A stretch of 64,000 nt of DNA, taken from positions 1 through 64,000 of the forward strand of contig QFQQ01000009.1 of the NCBI GenBank assembly GCA_003243445.1, given 5' to 3'. Below the pieces are notes generated by a model. It saw only the letters and a program-made list of their open reading frames with translations, did no database searches and was not told the DNA's origin. The stretch comes from Citrobacter freundii. Its GTDB lineage: Bacteria > Bacteroidota > Bacteroidia > Chitinophagales > Chitinophagaceae. Position numbers and translations under genes: made by a program. Of the stretch, positions 18,201 to 26,633 are shown in pieces (the stretch's first letter is position 1; the number at the start of each line of letters is the position of its first letter).

Positions 18201-21172
18201 GATCCTGTGCAAAGACAACTACGACAGTATTCACGATCGTTGCAACACCTGTATTGATCGTAAACAATCCTGCGCCGGTATGCGCACCAGGCAGTGCAGA
18301 TCTTACTGCAGCTGCTATTACCGCAGGCAGTACTGCCGGAATGAGCTTTGCTTATTTCACAGATGCGGCGGGAACAACAGCATTATCAAATCCATCTGCT
18401 ATAACAACAAGTGGTACATATTATATCCAGGGAACAGTTACCCCTGGGTGCAAAACAACCATCGAAGCCGTTGCAGTAGTGATCAATCCTTTGCCGGTAG
18501 CAACTATCAGCTATGCGGGATCACCATTCTGCGGAGCAGGCACTGCTTCTGTTACGCAAACCGGGCAAACCGGTGGCTCGTATAGCGCAAGCGGCGGATT
18601 AGCGATCGATCCGGTAACGGGTGAGATCAATCTTTCCTCTGCTGCTCCGGGATCATACACGATCACTTATTCATTTACAAACGGCACATGTCCGAATACA
18701 GCAACAACAACGATCACGGTGGCTGCACCTCCATCTTTATTGCTGACCAATCCGGCACCGGTTTGTGCACCGGCAACAGTTAACCTGACTGCACCCGCTG
18801 TTACAGCAGGTAGCACACCCGGATTGACATACACTTATTATACCAATGCAGCCGGAACAACACCTGTTACTGATCCAACAGCTATCGCAACAAGTGGTGT
18901 GTATTATATAAAAGGAACGAATGCGGCAGGATGTTCTGCGATCATGCCTGTACAGGTAACGATCAATCCTCTTCCGGTTGCAAGTATTTCTTATGCAGGC
19001 AGTCCGTTCTGCACCGCAGGTACTGCGAATGTTACACAAACAGGTCAGGCTGGTGGTACATACAGCTCAGCAAGCGGCTTGTCGATCGATCCTGTTACAG
19101 GTGCAATCAATATTGCCGCAAGCACTGCGGGTACATACACCGTCACATACAGTTTCACCAATGGTACTTGTGGCAGCAGCACGACCACTACAGTTGTGAT
19201 CGCTTCTATCCCAACGCTGGTGATCACTGATCCTGCGGCTGTGTGTGCGCCATCGGCAGCAGATCTTACGGCTCCGGCTGTAACTGCCGGCAGCACCCCG
19301 GGTCTTTCTTTCAATTATTATACTGATGCTGCCGGAACAATTGCATTGACGAATCCGAATGCAGTCTCTGTAAGCGGCACTTATTATATCCAGGGAATAA
19401 CACCGGCAGGTTGCCGTTCGGGCATATCACCGGTAAACGTAACGATCAACCCGCAGCCCGTTGCAACGATCGTTTATAATGGATCTCCATATTGCGCGGC
19501 ACAAACTACCACGGCAAATGTTACACAGACTGGCCAGGGCGGCGGTGTATATAGTTCCACTACCGGCCTTGTACTGAATGCAACAACAGGTGCGATCGAT
19601 CTGGTGGCAAGTACACCGGGAACTTATACGGTCACTTATTCATTCAGCAACGGTATCTGCAGCAATACAACTACTGCATCTGTAAGCATCAATCCGTTGC
19701 CGGTGCTGATCATCACCAATCCTGCGGCGGTCTGCTCACCGGGAACGGTTAATATCACTGCGCCGACTGTTACTACAGGCAGCACACCTGGATTATCATA
19801 CAGTTATTTTGTTGATCCCGCAGGCCTGATCAAACTTTCTTCACCAAACTCTATCGGCACCAGCGGAACATACTATGTACAGGGCACTGCTCCTACCGGT
19901 TGTGTAACGGGTATTGAAGCCGTGGTGGTGACTGTAAACCTTGCACCGACAGCATCGATCGCTTATAGCGGTTCACCATTCTGTGTAAATGCGGGCGGTT
20001 CGGGTACTGTAACACAGTCAGGTCTCGCCGGAGGTTCTTACGCAAGCGCTCCAGCCGGTTTATCCATCAATGCATCAACGGGTGCTATCGATATCGGGGC
20101 AAGTACGCCGGGCACATATACTGTAACATATAGTTTCTCGAACGGACTTTGCGGCAACACGTCAACCACGACGGTAACCATTCTGCCAAAACCTGTATTG
20201 AATATAACAAACCCTGCTCCGGCATGTTTGCCAAATTCTGTAAATATCACTGTAGCGGCAATCACTGCGGGAAGTACAGCTGGATTGACATTTGAATATT
20301 TTGCAGATGCTGCGGGTACAACTCCGCTCACGAATCCATCTGCGATCACTACAACAGGCACATACTATATCCGTGGAGTATATCCATCAAGCGGATGTAC
20401 AACAGATCTTCTGCCGGTAAATGTTGTTGTGAGTGCGAGCCCGGTGATCACTGTTGGGCCGGGAGCATTGGTCTGCCGTGGTGAAGCAGTTACCCTGACT
20501 GCATCATCCCCAGGTAATACTATCAACTGGCAAAATATAGGCGCGGGCAACAGCGTTATAGTTTATCCGCAGGCGACAACAACTTATACAGCAGTTGCAA
20601 CAAATGCGGCGGGTTGTACAGCAACAGGTACAGTAAAGGTGCAGGTAAGAGATTTCGACGTGACGCTGACTGCTAATACAAATCCGATCATGCCTGGAAT
20701 GATGCTGACGCTTACATCCGGCGCGAACAGTTCTTATACAGTTGTCGGTTGGAAGCCGGAAGATAAATTCTCTGCACAGACAGCGCTTGCGCAATCGTTC
20801 ATTATAAAAGACAGCGCACAGACTTTTGCCGTGATCGGCCGCTCTGCTGATGGTTGTCTTGATACGGCATCGATCTATGTTGAGCTGGAACCTGGTGGTA
20901 AAGATTTCTTTATCCCCAATGCATTCACACCGAACAATGATGGAAAGAATGATACGTTTAGACCGTATGGATCTTCTATCAAATCAATCGAGATGAGAGT
21001 GTTCAACCAGTGGGGTGAACTGGTGTATGAAACAAAAGATAAGAGTAAAGGATGGGATGGTACTTTCAAAGGAAAAGCACAACCAGTGGGTGTATATCCT
21101 TACGGAGTGAAAGTCACCTTCCTTGATAATACAACAACAACGAGAAGAGGAACTGTGAACCTGGTGAGATAA
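12266..21172 (+). CDS. Giant modular surface adhesin with T9SS type B C-terminal domain
   Basis: Exported protein of 2968 residues. I placed the start at the ATG at 12266 (MKRFLPIFLLGLLLLNL), which gives a clean signal peptide ending at GAQ; an in-frame ATG at 12203 would bury it. Residues ~25-1428 are Ser/Thr/Gly/Asn-rich beta-sandwich-like repeats with cysteines and DUF11-like stretches (ITITNNGWGSISRVNLTD). Residues 1429-2726 form sixteen ~81-aa modules of two kinds. A PKD/Ig-like part follows, and from about 2879 the type B sorting domain (FFIPNAFTPNNDGKND, FNQWGELVYE, GWDGTFKGKAQPVGVY). Type B cargo is secreted by T9SS and in known cases anchored through a partner PorP/SprF protein, which is the next gene. 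The likely role is cell-surface adhesion or gliding. Confidence 0.92.
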   Translation: MKRFLPIFLLGLLLLNLTPTGAQTLQPDYGAPTTPVNVCNGNATFKVKIVGGSAACAQGSLTISLPAGYLYAPATAALSGGTGTVSETSVSGNTATLNIQSIPAAPGFTEISFEAYATCAALAAGTLANNQVSYSFSSSCAPATTVTSNSFNTESASLTISNITNSSYFGAAGDNYTRTITITNNGWGSISRVNLTDTSGSGLYIKGISVSGGWTFTTSKLTVGADTVTTFTLLGGALAQGQSITLIENVTMVSSCNLLTRFATWFGCDNVPCTANNVSGTATAGATINSSYLPFLKVIPDLQAVLCRGTDYQQQVRLTNTGSVKLNDLKLNLFSTASSQSASLQAFDPSVPASSQSAYGNFQYKTGLNGAWSSLSPSASSNFNTPAFCLGGLNGNLSFGIPVIYPGDTLYIRYTEKNCATAAAVNGPLVTAGTLIRYDFEAPCGGRTAAVSSLLRTPVLTEIVPQASLPASMVPGPAYNFNYRFPVSNSGLYTNTGANASSVTFELRLPANIVFSGNAADVVLKHPVTGAPLASPASFNYNPGTHIIRLSYTITAGFTVATIQNAILGFQNMTLDCGIPSTGNTVTLDAYLKTSPACGAEEWLFSQASAVSFACPQPPCSVRGGMEFSGFSMQRTNVGFADNDNNGVADPAGSIDFSKIRTDLAMPGDTIMATFNGRIVGGTSSPSFQYAYAVDTFTSGASHLTNLYARVEIYLFGSTTPYYVCPNVPIQGTGAIRKVDASLSTMNSIAPIPGYFEYLDGDSLVVYTYYKVSGNPGSVYVPVETKNAFYLSDIANPASAADQYTCGNNLSGDLTIVGYQAGISGTQTYTSVGNGNITTSMNHYLSIGGAAEGSKPFVNEYRPISIHDEARYTVPANYDYVSATVTYNYTTGVGAATAKTVSISPVNSTASPLVFNIASLFQNGTFIAGDQGNSLTLNVTIKPACEAPASSAALFNMSQVQTPGFSTGFGGSSITGRDSIYLTIPEIIASTANTTPTSNDATVSWEIQISNPTIATASRVWMAKSAGPGVTITSIQRLSGPGGFVLSTLTPGAGGIYQLGSLTQSSNYYRINATYTSCEKDHMKLAYWYDCAGTGYPTSVASASFKKEIDLAVIPLQPALQTTIVSEPAGATHDFCDVLNYEIETINTGSSAVNSLTVTVALPAAGTSYVPGSFKLQYPAGTGSYITIPDAQVNVGSSTIVFTIPSGEISQLFSTEGFRIRFGLTTACAFGSGGSFRFYSTGSSFCGISTSSTPQQSQKVTINGIPQYTNIYSISSLTTTGLLDCTTGDIVANYKFKIINQGPLPTTTADGFRVSLPSPWELNTSSISFTHDPGGASYSGLTGGNYNFQMGAGVAAGDSVVFTATVRIPAAAAATYPTGTSAAATEQAVVRYGGVCSQTGVACPVTEVVLATQNSTTFTYNGGQTGLPVVQVTNPAPVCSPATVDITQAGITAGSTPGLTYTYFTDAAGTTPLTNPSAVSASGTYYIKGTTVGGCSNIKPVVVVINPLPLASISYAGSPFCGGTAGSVTQTGQTGGTYASTSGLAINPTTGAINPGASTQGTYLVTYTFTNGTCSNTATTTVVIGALPVASITYPNSPYCASGAGTNMATVNQTGQTGGSYSSTTGLSINPTTGTVDVGASTPGTYTVTYTASNGTCTTTATTSIVIGATLNLTITNPAPVCTPNTVDITAAAITAGSTPGLTFQYYTDAAGTTALANPSAVSTGGTYYIQGTSAGGCTTPVKPVQVVISPLPVATIAYNGAPFCGATTVAVSQTGQTGGTYSSTAGLSLNPTTGAINVGSSTPGTYTVTYTFTNGTCTNTATTTVTIINAPALVTHDPAPVCSPATVDLTASAVTAGSTPGLSFNYFTDAAGTNVLANPNAVGTSGTYYIQGSSPSGCVTTIVPVTVSILPPLVASISYPGSPYCQGAAGSASVTQTGQGGGVYSSTSGLSINPATGAINIAASTPGTYTVTYSFGNGSCAKTTTTVFTIVATPVLIVNNPAPVCAPGSADLTAAAITAGSTAGMSFAYFTDAAGTTALSNPSAITTSGTYYIQGTVTPGCKTTIEAVAVVINPLPVATISYAGSPFCGAGTASVTQTGQTGGSYSASGGLAIDPVTGEINLSSAAPGSYTITYSFTNGTCPNTATTTITVAAPPSLLLTNPAPVCAPATVNLTAPAVTAGSTPGLTYTYYTNAAGTTPVTDPTAIATSGVYYIKGTNAAGCSAIMPVQVTINPLPVASISYAGSPFCTAGTANVTQTGQAGGTYSSASGLSIDPVTGAINIAASTAGTYTVTYSFTNGTCGSSTTTTVVIASIPTLVITDPAAVCAPSAADLTAPAVTAGSTPGLSFNYYTDAAGTIALTNPNAVSVSGTYYIQGITPAGCRSGISPVNVTINPQPVATIVYNGSPYCAAQTTTANVTQTGQGGGVYSSTTGLVLNATTGAIDLVASTPGTYTVTYSFSNGICSNTTTASVSINPLPVLIITNPAAVCSPGTVNITAPTVTTGSTPGLSYSYFVDPAGLIKLSSPNSIGTSGTYYVQGTAPTGCVTGIEAVVVTVNLAPTASIAYSGSPFCVNAGGSGTVTQSGLAGGSYASAPAGLSINASTGAIDIGASTPGTYTVTYSFSNGLCGNTSTTTVTILPKPVLNITNPAPACLPNSVNITVAAITAGSTAGLTFEYFADAAGTTPLTNPSAITTTGTYYIRGVYPSSGCTTDLLPVNVVVSASPVITVGPGALVCRGEAVTLTASSPGNTINWQNIGAGNSVIVYPQATTTYTAVATNAAGCTATGTVKVQVRDFDVTLTANTNPIMPGMMLTLTSGANSSYTVVGWKPEDKFSAQTALAQSFIIKDSAQTFAVIGRSADGCLDTASIYVELEPGGKDFFIPNAFTPNNDGKNDTFRPYGSSIKSIEMRVFNQWGELVYETKDKSKGWDGTFKGKAQPVGVYPYGVKVTFLDNTTTTRRGTVNLVR
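16550..20443 (+). repeat. Sixteen ~243-bp coding modules (8 type A, 8 type B) in the adhesin
   Basis: Type A modules contain NPAPVC, AGSTPGL, DAAGT and GTYYIQG. Type B modules contain YAGSPFC, VTQTGQTGG, GLSINPTTGAIN and TPGTYTVTYSFTNGTC. The order is A-B-B-A-B-A-B-A-B-A-B-A-B-A-B-A, strict alternation apart from one B-B doublet near the start. Mean length is 81 codons. Each module has paired cysteines. Confidence 0.9.
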
Positions 21173-21207
21173 GAAAAATCCAATAACGTCCTATAAAAAC
21201 CAATTGA

Positions 21208-22209
21208 ATGAATAAGAACAAATTGCTGAAAACTGTGGCAGTCCTGGCGGCTGTTATCAGTTTGCGCGGAACAGCCAACGCCCAGGTTGATCCGCATTTC
21301 TCGCAATATTTTATTCAGCCAATGTTTTTGAATCCTGCATTGACTGGTGCGATCGAGGGAGATTACCGTGTGTCTGCTATCTGGAGAAGTCAGTACGGAG
21401 GCACCCTTTCCACACAAGGCATTTCCGCGGAAGCTCCTACCAACATGAACCTGAATGTTGGTATGAACATTATGCATCAGTCTTCTTCAGATGGTGCCTA
21501 TAATTATACGACCGGTTATGCCAATTTTGCTTATACCGGTGTGAGATTTGGTCATCACCAGATCGTCATGGCGGTGCAGGCAGGTTTTATCAACCGTCGC
21601 TTCAATGTAAGTAAGCTTCAGTTCGGTGACCAATGGGTTGCCGGTCTCGGATACGATCCCAATTCAATTACTTCTGAAAATTTCTATAAGCCATCTGTTT
21701 CTTCATTTGATGCAGGAACCGGGATTGCTTATTATAATGGTAATCCTGATAACAAAGTGAAGCTGTTTGGTGGCTTCTCGGCATTCCATCTCACCCGCCC
21801 TACTGATCCGTTTATCAGCGGCGGAGAGAAATCAAAACTGCCGATCAGGTATAGCGCGCATGCGGGAGCAAGGATCTATGTTTCGGAGATGTTTGATCTG
21901 GTTCCAAATTTTTTGTACATGCGCCAGGGAAATGCACAGGAGAAGATGCTCGGCGCGTACGCACAGATCTATGGAGGTGCAAATACCGATCTGATGTTTG
22001 GTGCAAACCTTCGTATTGATGATGCGCTGGCTCCTTTTGTTGGCTTTTATCATAAAGGATTCACATTTGGTGCAAGCTATGATGTGAATGCGTCAGCAAA
22101 GACGCAGAATTTCATCAACCGTAATAGTATTGAAATTTCCCTGTCATATGTTGGCTGGGGCGGAAATACGGAAGTAAAAACAAAACCATTTTACTGTCCA
22201 CGTTTTTAA
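21208..22209 (+). CDS. PorP/SprF family T9SS outer-membrane protein
   Basis: Outer-membrane beta-barrel of 333 residues in the PorP/SprF family, signal peptide about 1-25 (ending in ANAQ). Family marks include DPHFSQYFIQPMFLNPALTG near the mature N-terminus and SAIWRSQYGG. Repeated amphipathic strands follow, with the C-terminal strand ending in CPRF. SprF-type proteins work with type IX secretion and the surface attachment of type B cargo. The gene lies 35 bp after the giant adhesin and 20 bp before the OmpA gene, giving a classic cargo-SprF-OmpA operon, so it is most likely the dedicated partner of that adhesin. Confidence 0.93.
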   Translation: MNKNKLLKTVAVLAAVISLRGTANAQVDPHFSQYFIQPMFLNPALTGAIEGDYRVSAIWRSQYGGTLSTQGISAEAPTNMNLNVGMNIMHQSSSDGAYNYTTGYANFAYTGVRFGHHQIVMAVQAGFINRRFNVSKLQFGDQWVAGLGYDPNSITSENFYKPSVSSFDAGTGIAYYNGNPDNKVKLFGGFSAFHLTRPTDPFISGGEKSKLPIRYSAHAGARIYVSEMFDLVPNFLYMRQGNAQEKMLGAYAQIYGGANTDLMFGANLRIDDALAPFVGFYHKGFTFGASYDVNASAKTQNFINRNSIEISLSYVGWGGNTEVKTKPFYCPRF

Positions 22210-22229
22210 AAGTGTAAGAGATAGATCCT

Positions 22230-24848
22230 ATGGGTAACCGATTTAATCACCTTCGAGCCATGCGAAAAGCAGTCCTTCCGGGGATTGTCTGTGGCCTTAT
22301 ATCCTGCTTTTTGCCGGATATGGGCGCATTGCATGCACAAAGCAACGAACCGGCTTTGTTTGAAGAGGCTGAAAAGCTCTTCAATGAAAAGAATTATTAT
22401 GAGGCCGCCCAGGCGTATGAAAAATATCTTACAGGAGATAAGGATAAAAAACGCATTTCTTCAAGCCCCTTTGCCGTAAGAAAGAAGGGAGGTGCTCAAA
22501 GCGTCGACGGTTCGGTCGCGCGCCAGGGTGCAGTGTATCGTCTTGCAGAAAGTTATCGCTTGCATAATGATTATAAACAAGCAGAAAAATGGTATAAAGA
22601 AGCCGCCTCTTATTCACTCAGCTCCTATCCTGCCAGCCAGTACTGGTATGGTGTAACGCTGAGAACGAATCAGAAATATGATGAAGCGGTAAAAGTGATC
22701 ACAGAATTCCGTGAGTCGAGAAAAGAAAAAGATGAATGGACGGTGGCGGCAGACCGTGAACTGGAGAATCTCCGTTATATCCGCGCGCAGGCCGAGACTT
22801 CAAAGAAAATGGCTACGGTGACGCGTAAACCCAATGCCGCAAATACATCTGCTTATTCATTTGCCACTTCAACAGCTAAGGAAGCATTCTTTACTGCCAT
22901 GTTTGTTGACAGCAGTAAAATGTATAAAGGATACCCTGCTTATTCCGCACGTTTATACAGTGCACCGGACAGTGGCAATATCCGCGAAACAGCAAAGCTG
23001 GTGGATATTCCCGAGGAACCCGGTTATAATAATGGTCTTCCTTCCGTATCAAATGACGGGCAGCAATTATTCTTTACCCGCTGGCAAAAGAATGACGGTG
23101 TAATAACCGCTGCGATCTACACTTCGCGCAAAAATGCGGATGGCACATGGTCTGCCGCAAGAAAGCTTTCTTCCCCGGTGAACCTGGAAGGTTCAAACAG
23201 TACGCAACCTTTTATTACACCTGATGGTCAGTACCTGTTGTTCTCATCTGACAGAAAAGGCGGTTTTGGAAAATATGATCTCTGGTTTGCCAAACTGAAT
23301 GCGGACCGTGAAGCGGTATCCGCTCAGAACATGGGCATCTTTATCAATACGCCAAATGATGAAGCAACGCCCTGGTATCATCCTGCGACGAACAGCCTGG
23401 TATTTTCCAGCAATGGCCATGTCGGGATGGGAGGATTTGATATTTATGCTTCAAAGGGCGATATAGAAACGGCGAAATGGGAAGCTCCTGTGAATCCGGG
23501 TGATCCGATCAACTCCACAAAAGATGATCAGTATTACGTAGGAACGGATGATGTGAATTTGTGGAATACAGGCTGGCTGAGCTCGGACCGCGAGACGGAT
23601 TGTTGCCTGGACCTGTTTGCAGTTGTATCAGACAATGTGCAATACATTTCCGGTAAAGTGATTGATAAGAAGAACGGCGAACCACTGAAAGGTGTATCAC
23701 TGTTCATCAGGGATCCGAAGAAGAATGACAGCACTATGCTGGCAGTGGAGACGGACAGCCTTGGTTTTTATCAGTTTGAATTGAGAAATACATCCCGCTA
23801 TAGTATCGTGGCCCAAAAGCCAACATACAATAACGATACAAGCAGCTACACCGTAGCTATTGTAACGGGCAGGGACAGTATAAAGAATAAAGATCTGGCC
23901 TTGTCATCTGACGAGATCTTTGATCCTGATGTGGGCAAGCCACCCGATCCTTCGAATGAGATCTATAAGCCTGATAAAGGTAAAGATCCACCGGAGAGAC
24001 CTCCGGGTGCGGCCAACAGGCCGATGATCGTTGCAAGATTTGAGTTTGACAAATCTTTTTTACAAAAGAAATATTATCACAATTTAGATACACTTATCAA
24101 GATCATGGAGAAAGACCCATCAATGATTGTAGAAGTTGGCGGCCATACAGATGCCTTCGGAACCGAAGAGTATAATCTGCAACTGGCGCAGGATCGTGTA
24201 GATGCCTGTATCAGTTACCTGCGCGATCACGGGATCAGCGCTGAGCGGTTGATCAGCAAATCATATGGTGAGTCCACTCCTGCTGTCCGTGAGATCGTTG
24301 ACGGATCAGACAATCCGGAAGGCCGTGCGATGAACCGCAGGGTTGAATTCAGGGTATTGCAGGGTGCAGCATCAAACATTGTTGTACCGGTAGTAGCTGA
24401 AGGATCGAATGAACGTCAGGCTGGTGAGAAACATTATACACCAGATGGCACAGCAACAAAATCCGGCAGAGTTGCCCGCGGTCGCAACACGATCAGCGAA
24501 GCATTCCAGCCGATTGTACATTTTAGTTTCGACAAGTCTGTAGTAGATAATGAATACTTCAACAATCTCGACAGGCTTGCGGAATTGATGAAACAGGATC
24601 CTTCCATGAAAGTGGAAGTGAACGGATACACGGACGCTAAAGGAAGTGCGGCTTATAACCTTAAGCTTGCACAGGAGCGTGTGGATGCAGTCATCGTTTA
24701 CCTGGAGCAGCAAGGCATAAGCCGGACGCGGCTTAGCGGAGTAGCTCTCGGTGAATGTTGTCCGCTCGAAGCTGAAACAATTAACGGCCGCGATAATCCT
24801 GACGGTCGGTTTATGAACCGCCGGGTTGAGTTCAAATTCATCCGGTAG
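22230..24848 (+). CDS. PorE-like OmpA family protein with TPR, PD40 repeats and two OmpA domains
   Basis: Cell-envelope protein of 872 residues. After a signal peptide (cleavage near HAQ, residue ~37) it has a TPR-like region (about 40-190, LFEEAEKLFNEKNYYEAAQAYEK split over helices) and PD40 beta-propeller repeats (about 240-450; GQQLFFTRW, GQYLLFSSDRKGGFGKYDLW). A carboxypeptidase-regulatory-like domain (about 478-550) is followed by two OmpA peptidoglycan-binding domains (about 595-710 and 755-872). Both keep the TDA..G and N..LAQ.R positions used to hold peptidoglycan and end in MNRRVEF. PorE normally has one such domain, so the duplication is notable. ATG 22230 is used; 22260 (MRKAV) is an alternative. 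Confidence 0.88.
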   Translation: MGNRFNHLRAMRKAVLPGIVCGLISCFLPDMGALHAQSNEPALFEEAEKLFNEKNYYEAAQAYEKYLTGDKDKKRISSSPFAVRKKGGAQSVDGSVARQGAVYRLAESYRLHNDYKQAEKWYKEAASYSLSSYPASQYWYGVTLRTNQKYDEAVKVITEFRESRKEKDEWTVAADRELENLRYIRAQAETSKKMATVTRKPNAANTSAYSFATSTAKEAFFTAMFVDSSKMYKGYPAYSARLYSAPDSGNIRETAKLVDIPEEPGYNNGLPSVSNDGQQLFFTRWQKNDGVITAAIYTSRKNADGTWSAARKLSSPVNLEGSNSTQPFITPDGQYLLFSSDRKGGFGKYDLWFAKLNADREAVSAQNMGIFINTPNDEATPWYHPATNSLVFSSNGHVGMGGFDIYASKGDIETAKWEAPVNPGDPINSTKDDQYYVGTDDVNLWNTGWLSSDRETDCCLDLFAVVSDNVQYISGKVIDKKNGEPLKGVSLFIRDPKKNDSTMLAVETDSLGFYQFELRNTSRYSIVAQKPTYNNDTSSYTVAIVTGRDSIKNKDLALSSDEIFDPDVGKPPDPSNEIYKPDKGKDPPERPPGAANRPMIVARFEFDKSFLQKKYYHNLDTLIKIMEKDPSMIVEVGGHTDAFGTEEYNLQLAQDRVDACISYLRDHGISAERLISKSYGESTPAVREIVDGSDNPEGRAMNRRVEFRVLQGAASNIVVPVVAEGSNERQAGEKHYTPDGTATKSGRVARGRNTISEAFQPIVHFSFDKSVVDNEYFNNLDRLAELMKQDPSMKVEVNGYTDAKGSAAYNLKLAQERVDAVIVYLEQQGISRTRLSGVALGECCPLEAETINGRDNPDGRFMNRRVEFKFIR

Positions 24849-24900
24849 GCACAAACCTTCCACTACCCATTAAATTCTAAAGAACAAAAGACGTCTAAAA

Positions 24901-24938
24901 AGGAAGAGCCATTCTGCTGCAGCGGGATGGCTCTTCTG
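24901..24938. terminator. Hairpin between convergent genes
   Basis: Ten-bp stem GAAGAGCCAT / ATGGCTCTTC (24903-24912 and 24927-24936). The T-run is on the minus strand (TTTTT after the stem), so it best serves leftward read-through from the LuxR-type regulator. It is a weak terminator for the T9SS operon. Confidence 0.5.
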
Positions 24939-24949
24939 ATTTCACGAAT

Positions 24950-25242
24950 TCAATAACACGAATTTCGCGAATTAATGTTTGCTGAGTTGAATGGCCCGGG
25001 ACAAAGGGCAAACCAATTCCTTTTCGGGCAGAATGTTCAATTCGCCAGATGCTAATTCGCGAAATTCGTGTTATAGAATTCGCGTAATCAGCCGCCTTTG
25101 GATTGAATTAGTGTTTGCTGATTTGAATGGCCCGTGACAAGGGACAAGCCAATTTCTTTCCGGGCAGTGTATACAATTCGCCGAATACTAATTCGCGAAA
25201 TTCGTGTTATAGAATTCGCGTAATCAGAGGCCTTTGGATTGA
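24950..25242. repeat. 136-bp tandem duplication with GCGAATT element and regulator 3' end
   Basis: Two copies of a 136-bp unit, 24971-25106 and 25107-25242. Each contains GCTAATTCGCGAAATTCGTG or its near match, and GAATTCGCGTAATCA. The second copy runs into the end of the LuxR-type regulator. In the first, the same position in the regulator's frame reads LIQSKGG-stop beside the real YIQSKGL-stop. So the end of the gene was duplicated with the spacer. Confidence 0.8.
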
Positions 25243-25859
25243 ATATAACTCACCAGCGCCGCTGTATTCGGCAGCCCCAGTTTTTTCAGGATATTATAAC
25301 GGTGTACTTCCACGGTTTTGAGAGTGACATCTTTCATTTCGGCGATCTCGCGGGATGATAGGCCCTGTTTGACGCAGGCGATGATGTCGAGTTCTTTTTC
25401 AGTGAGGGAATAGAGGCGCATCATGTCATTGTTCCCGTCAAGCTGTTCGTTGGCGAGGATGTCTTTAATCTCTTTACAGATAAAAATATTGCCTTCGTAA
25501 ACTTCCTGTATGGCGGTGATGAGTTCGTCCTTGGAGGAATTTTTGGTAACATAGCCCCTGCCGCCCATGCGAAGCATTTTCTTGGCATAAAGGGGGATAT
25601 TATGCATGGATACACCGATCACTTTTGATCCGGGTGATATTTCGAGGATTTTTTCGGTAAGGGTGAAACCATCCATGGGCGACATATTGATATCCGTCAG
25701 GATAATATCAGGATGTTGTGTTTCGGCGACTCTGAGCGCCTGCTCAGGATCGGTTGCCTGTCCTACCACCTTGAATTGTTTGTGCTGGCCAAGCACAATT
25801 GCCCACGCCTCCATCATCATCCGATGATCGTCCACCAATAATACTGTGATCTTCTTCAT
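25224..25859 (-). CDS. NarL/LuxR family response regulator
   Basis: Cytoplasmic response regulator of 211 residues. The receiver domain (about 3-120) has acidic residues D10 and D11, phosphorylation site D56 (IILTDINMSPMDG) and the conserved lysine in GYVTKNSSKDEL. The C-terminal LuxR-type helix-turn-helix (about 148-205) is clear: SLTEKELDIIACVKQGLSSR, then KTVEVHRYNILKKLGL. No histidine kinase is adjacent, so it is an orphan here. It converges on the T9SS operon. Its last codons are duplicated downstream within a 136-bp tandem repeat. Confidence 0.92.
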   Translation of the reverse strand: MKKITVLLVDDHRMMMEAWAIVLGQHKQFKVVGQATDPEQALRVAETQHPDIILTDINMSPMDGFTLTEKILEISPGSKVIGVSMHNIPLYAKKMLRMGGRGYVTKNSSKDELITAIQEVYEGNIFICKEIKDILANEQLDGNNDMMRLYSLTEKELDIIACVKQGLSSREIAEMKDVTLKTVEVHRYNILKKLGLPNTAALVSYIQSKGL

Positions 25860-26263
25860 CTGCTAAATAATTACAATAACAGGTCAGGCATGCAGTACTG
25901 ATCCTAACGGATCGGTTTATCGCAAGCAGTCTGTCGGCTGTTGTTTCTTTTTCCGTCGGACGCCGCATCAACGGAAAACCGGTTCAGGTAAATGCGAACA
26001 CAGTAGGGTAAGTATCGGGGATTTGAGAGGGAGCGGATCCAGAGCGATAAAACTAGTGCATTTCGGTAAAAAACCGGCAGGCATAAAGAAATTTAACGTT
26101 GTACCGTTGAATGCAGATCCCCTCCCCGCCCGCTGCGGAATATACTGCCTTCGGATCCTTCGAGCATGAATGTTGAAAAGCTTGAACGCTCCACCAGGCG
26201 GCTGGCACAATTATTAAGGATTGACTTTAGTGAACCGATACGACAAACTAAAAACCCAATGAC

Positions 26264-26527
26264 ATGACAACAAAAAAAGCAACAAAGGGATTCCAGCTTG
26301 AATTGCTGGTAGACGGCGTGCCGTATGAAGTGCGGGGACATATATTTGACTTCAACGATGAAAAGCGTGTGCAGCTCAATGTGAACAATGGAACGGACCA
26401 TATATATGCATGGGACCCGGACACTGTAGGCCTGCGCGCACTCGATGACGATGCAATCCTGTTACCCGATAACCTGGAACAGGAGATCAGTGAGCACCTA
26501 GTCAAGACTGTGATCGCAAGCCGGTAA
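26264..26527 (+). CDS. Small conserved hypothetical protein (87 aa)
   Basis: Small soluble protein of 87 residues with no signal peptide. The sequence (GFQLELLVDGVPYEVRGHIF, YAWDPDTVGLRAL) suggests a small beta-rich fold, but I recognise no family. Codon use resembles neighbouring genes and the ATG is well placed, so it is likely real. It stands alone between a 400-bp spacer and a GTTCGATG repeat that begins within a few nt of its stop codon. Confidence 0.7.
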   Translation: MTTKKATKGFQLELLVDGVPYEVRGHIFDFNDEKRVQLNVNNGTDHIYAWDPDTVGLRALDDDAILLPDNLEQEISEHLVKTVIASR

Positions 26528-26633
26528 GGGGCGATGTTTGGTGTTCGATGTTCGATGTTCGATGTTTGATGGTCGCTATTCTGTATCGAATATTGCATAT
26601 TGAAAATTGAATAGTCATGCATCAGAAGATGGC

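Noticed and set aside
16640..20361. Many antisense open frames inside the adhesin
   Set aside because: Shadow frames of a repetitive GC-rich gene; they recur with the module period.
16550..20443. Possible CRISPR or tandem-repeat array
   Set aside because: The ~243-bp periodicity is coding (81 codons), in frame throughout, with no spacer structure.
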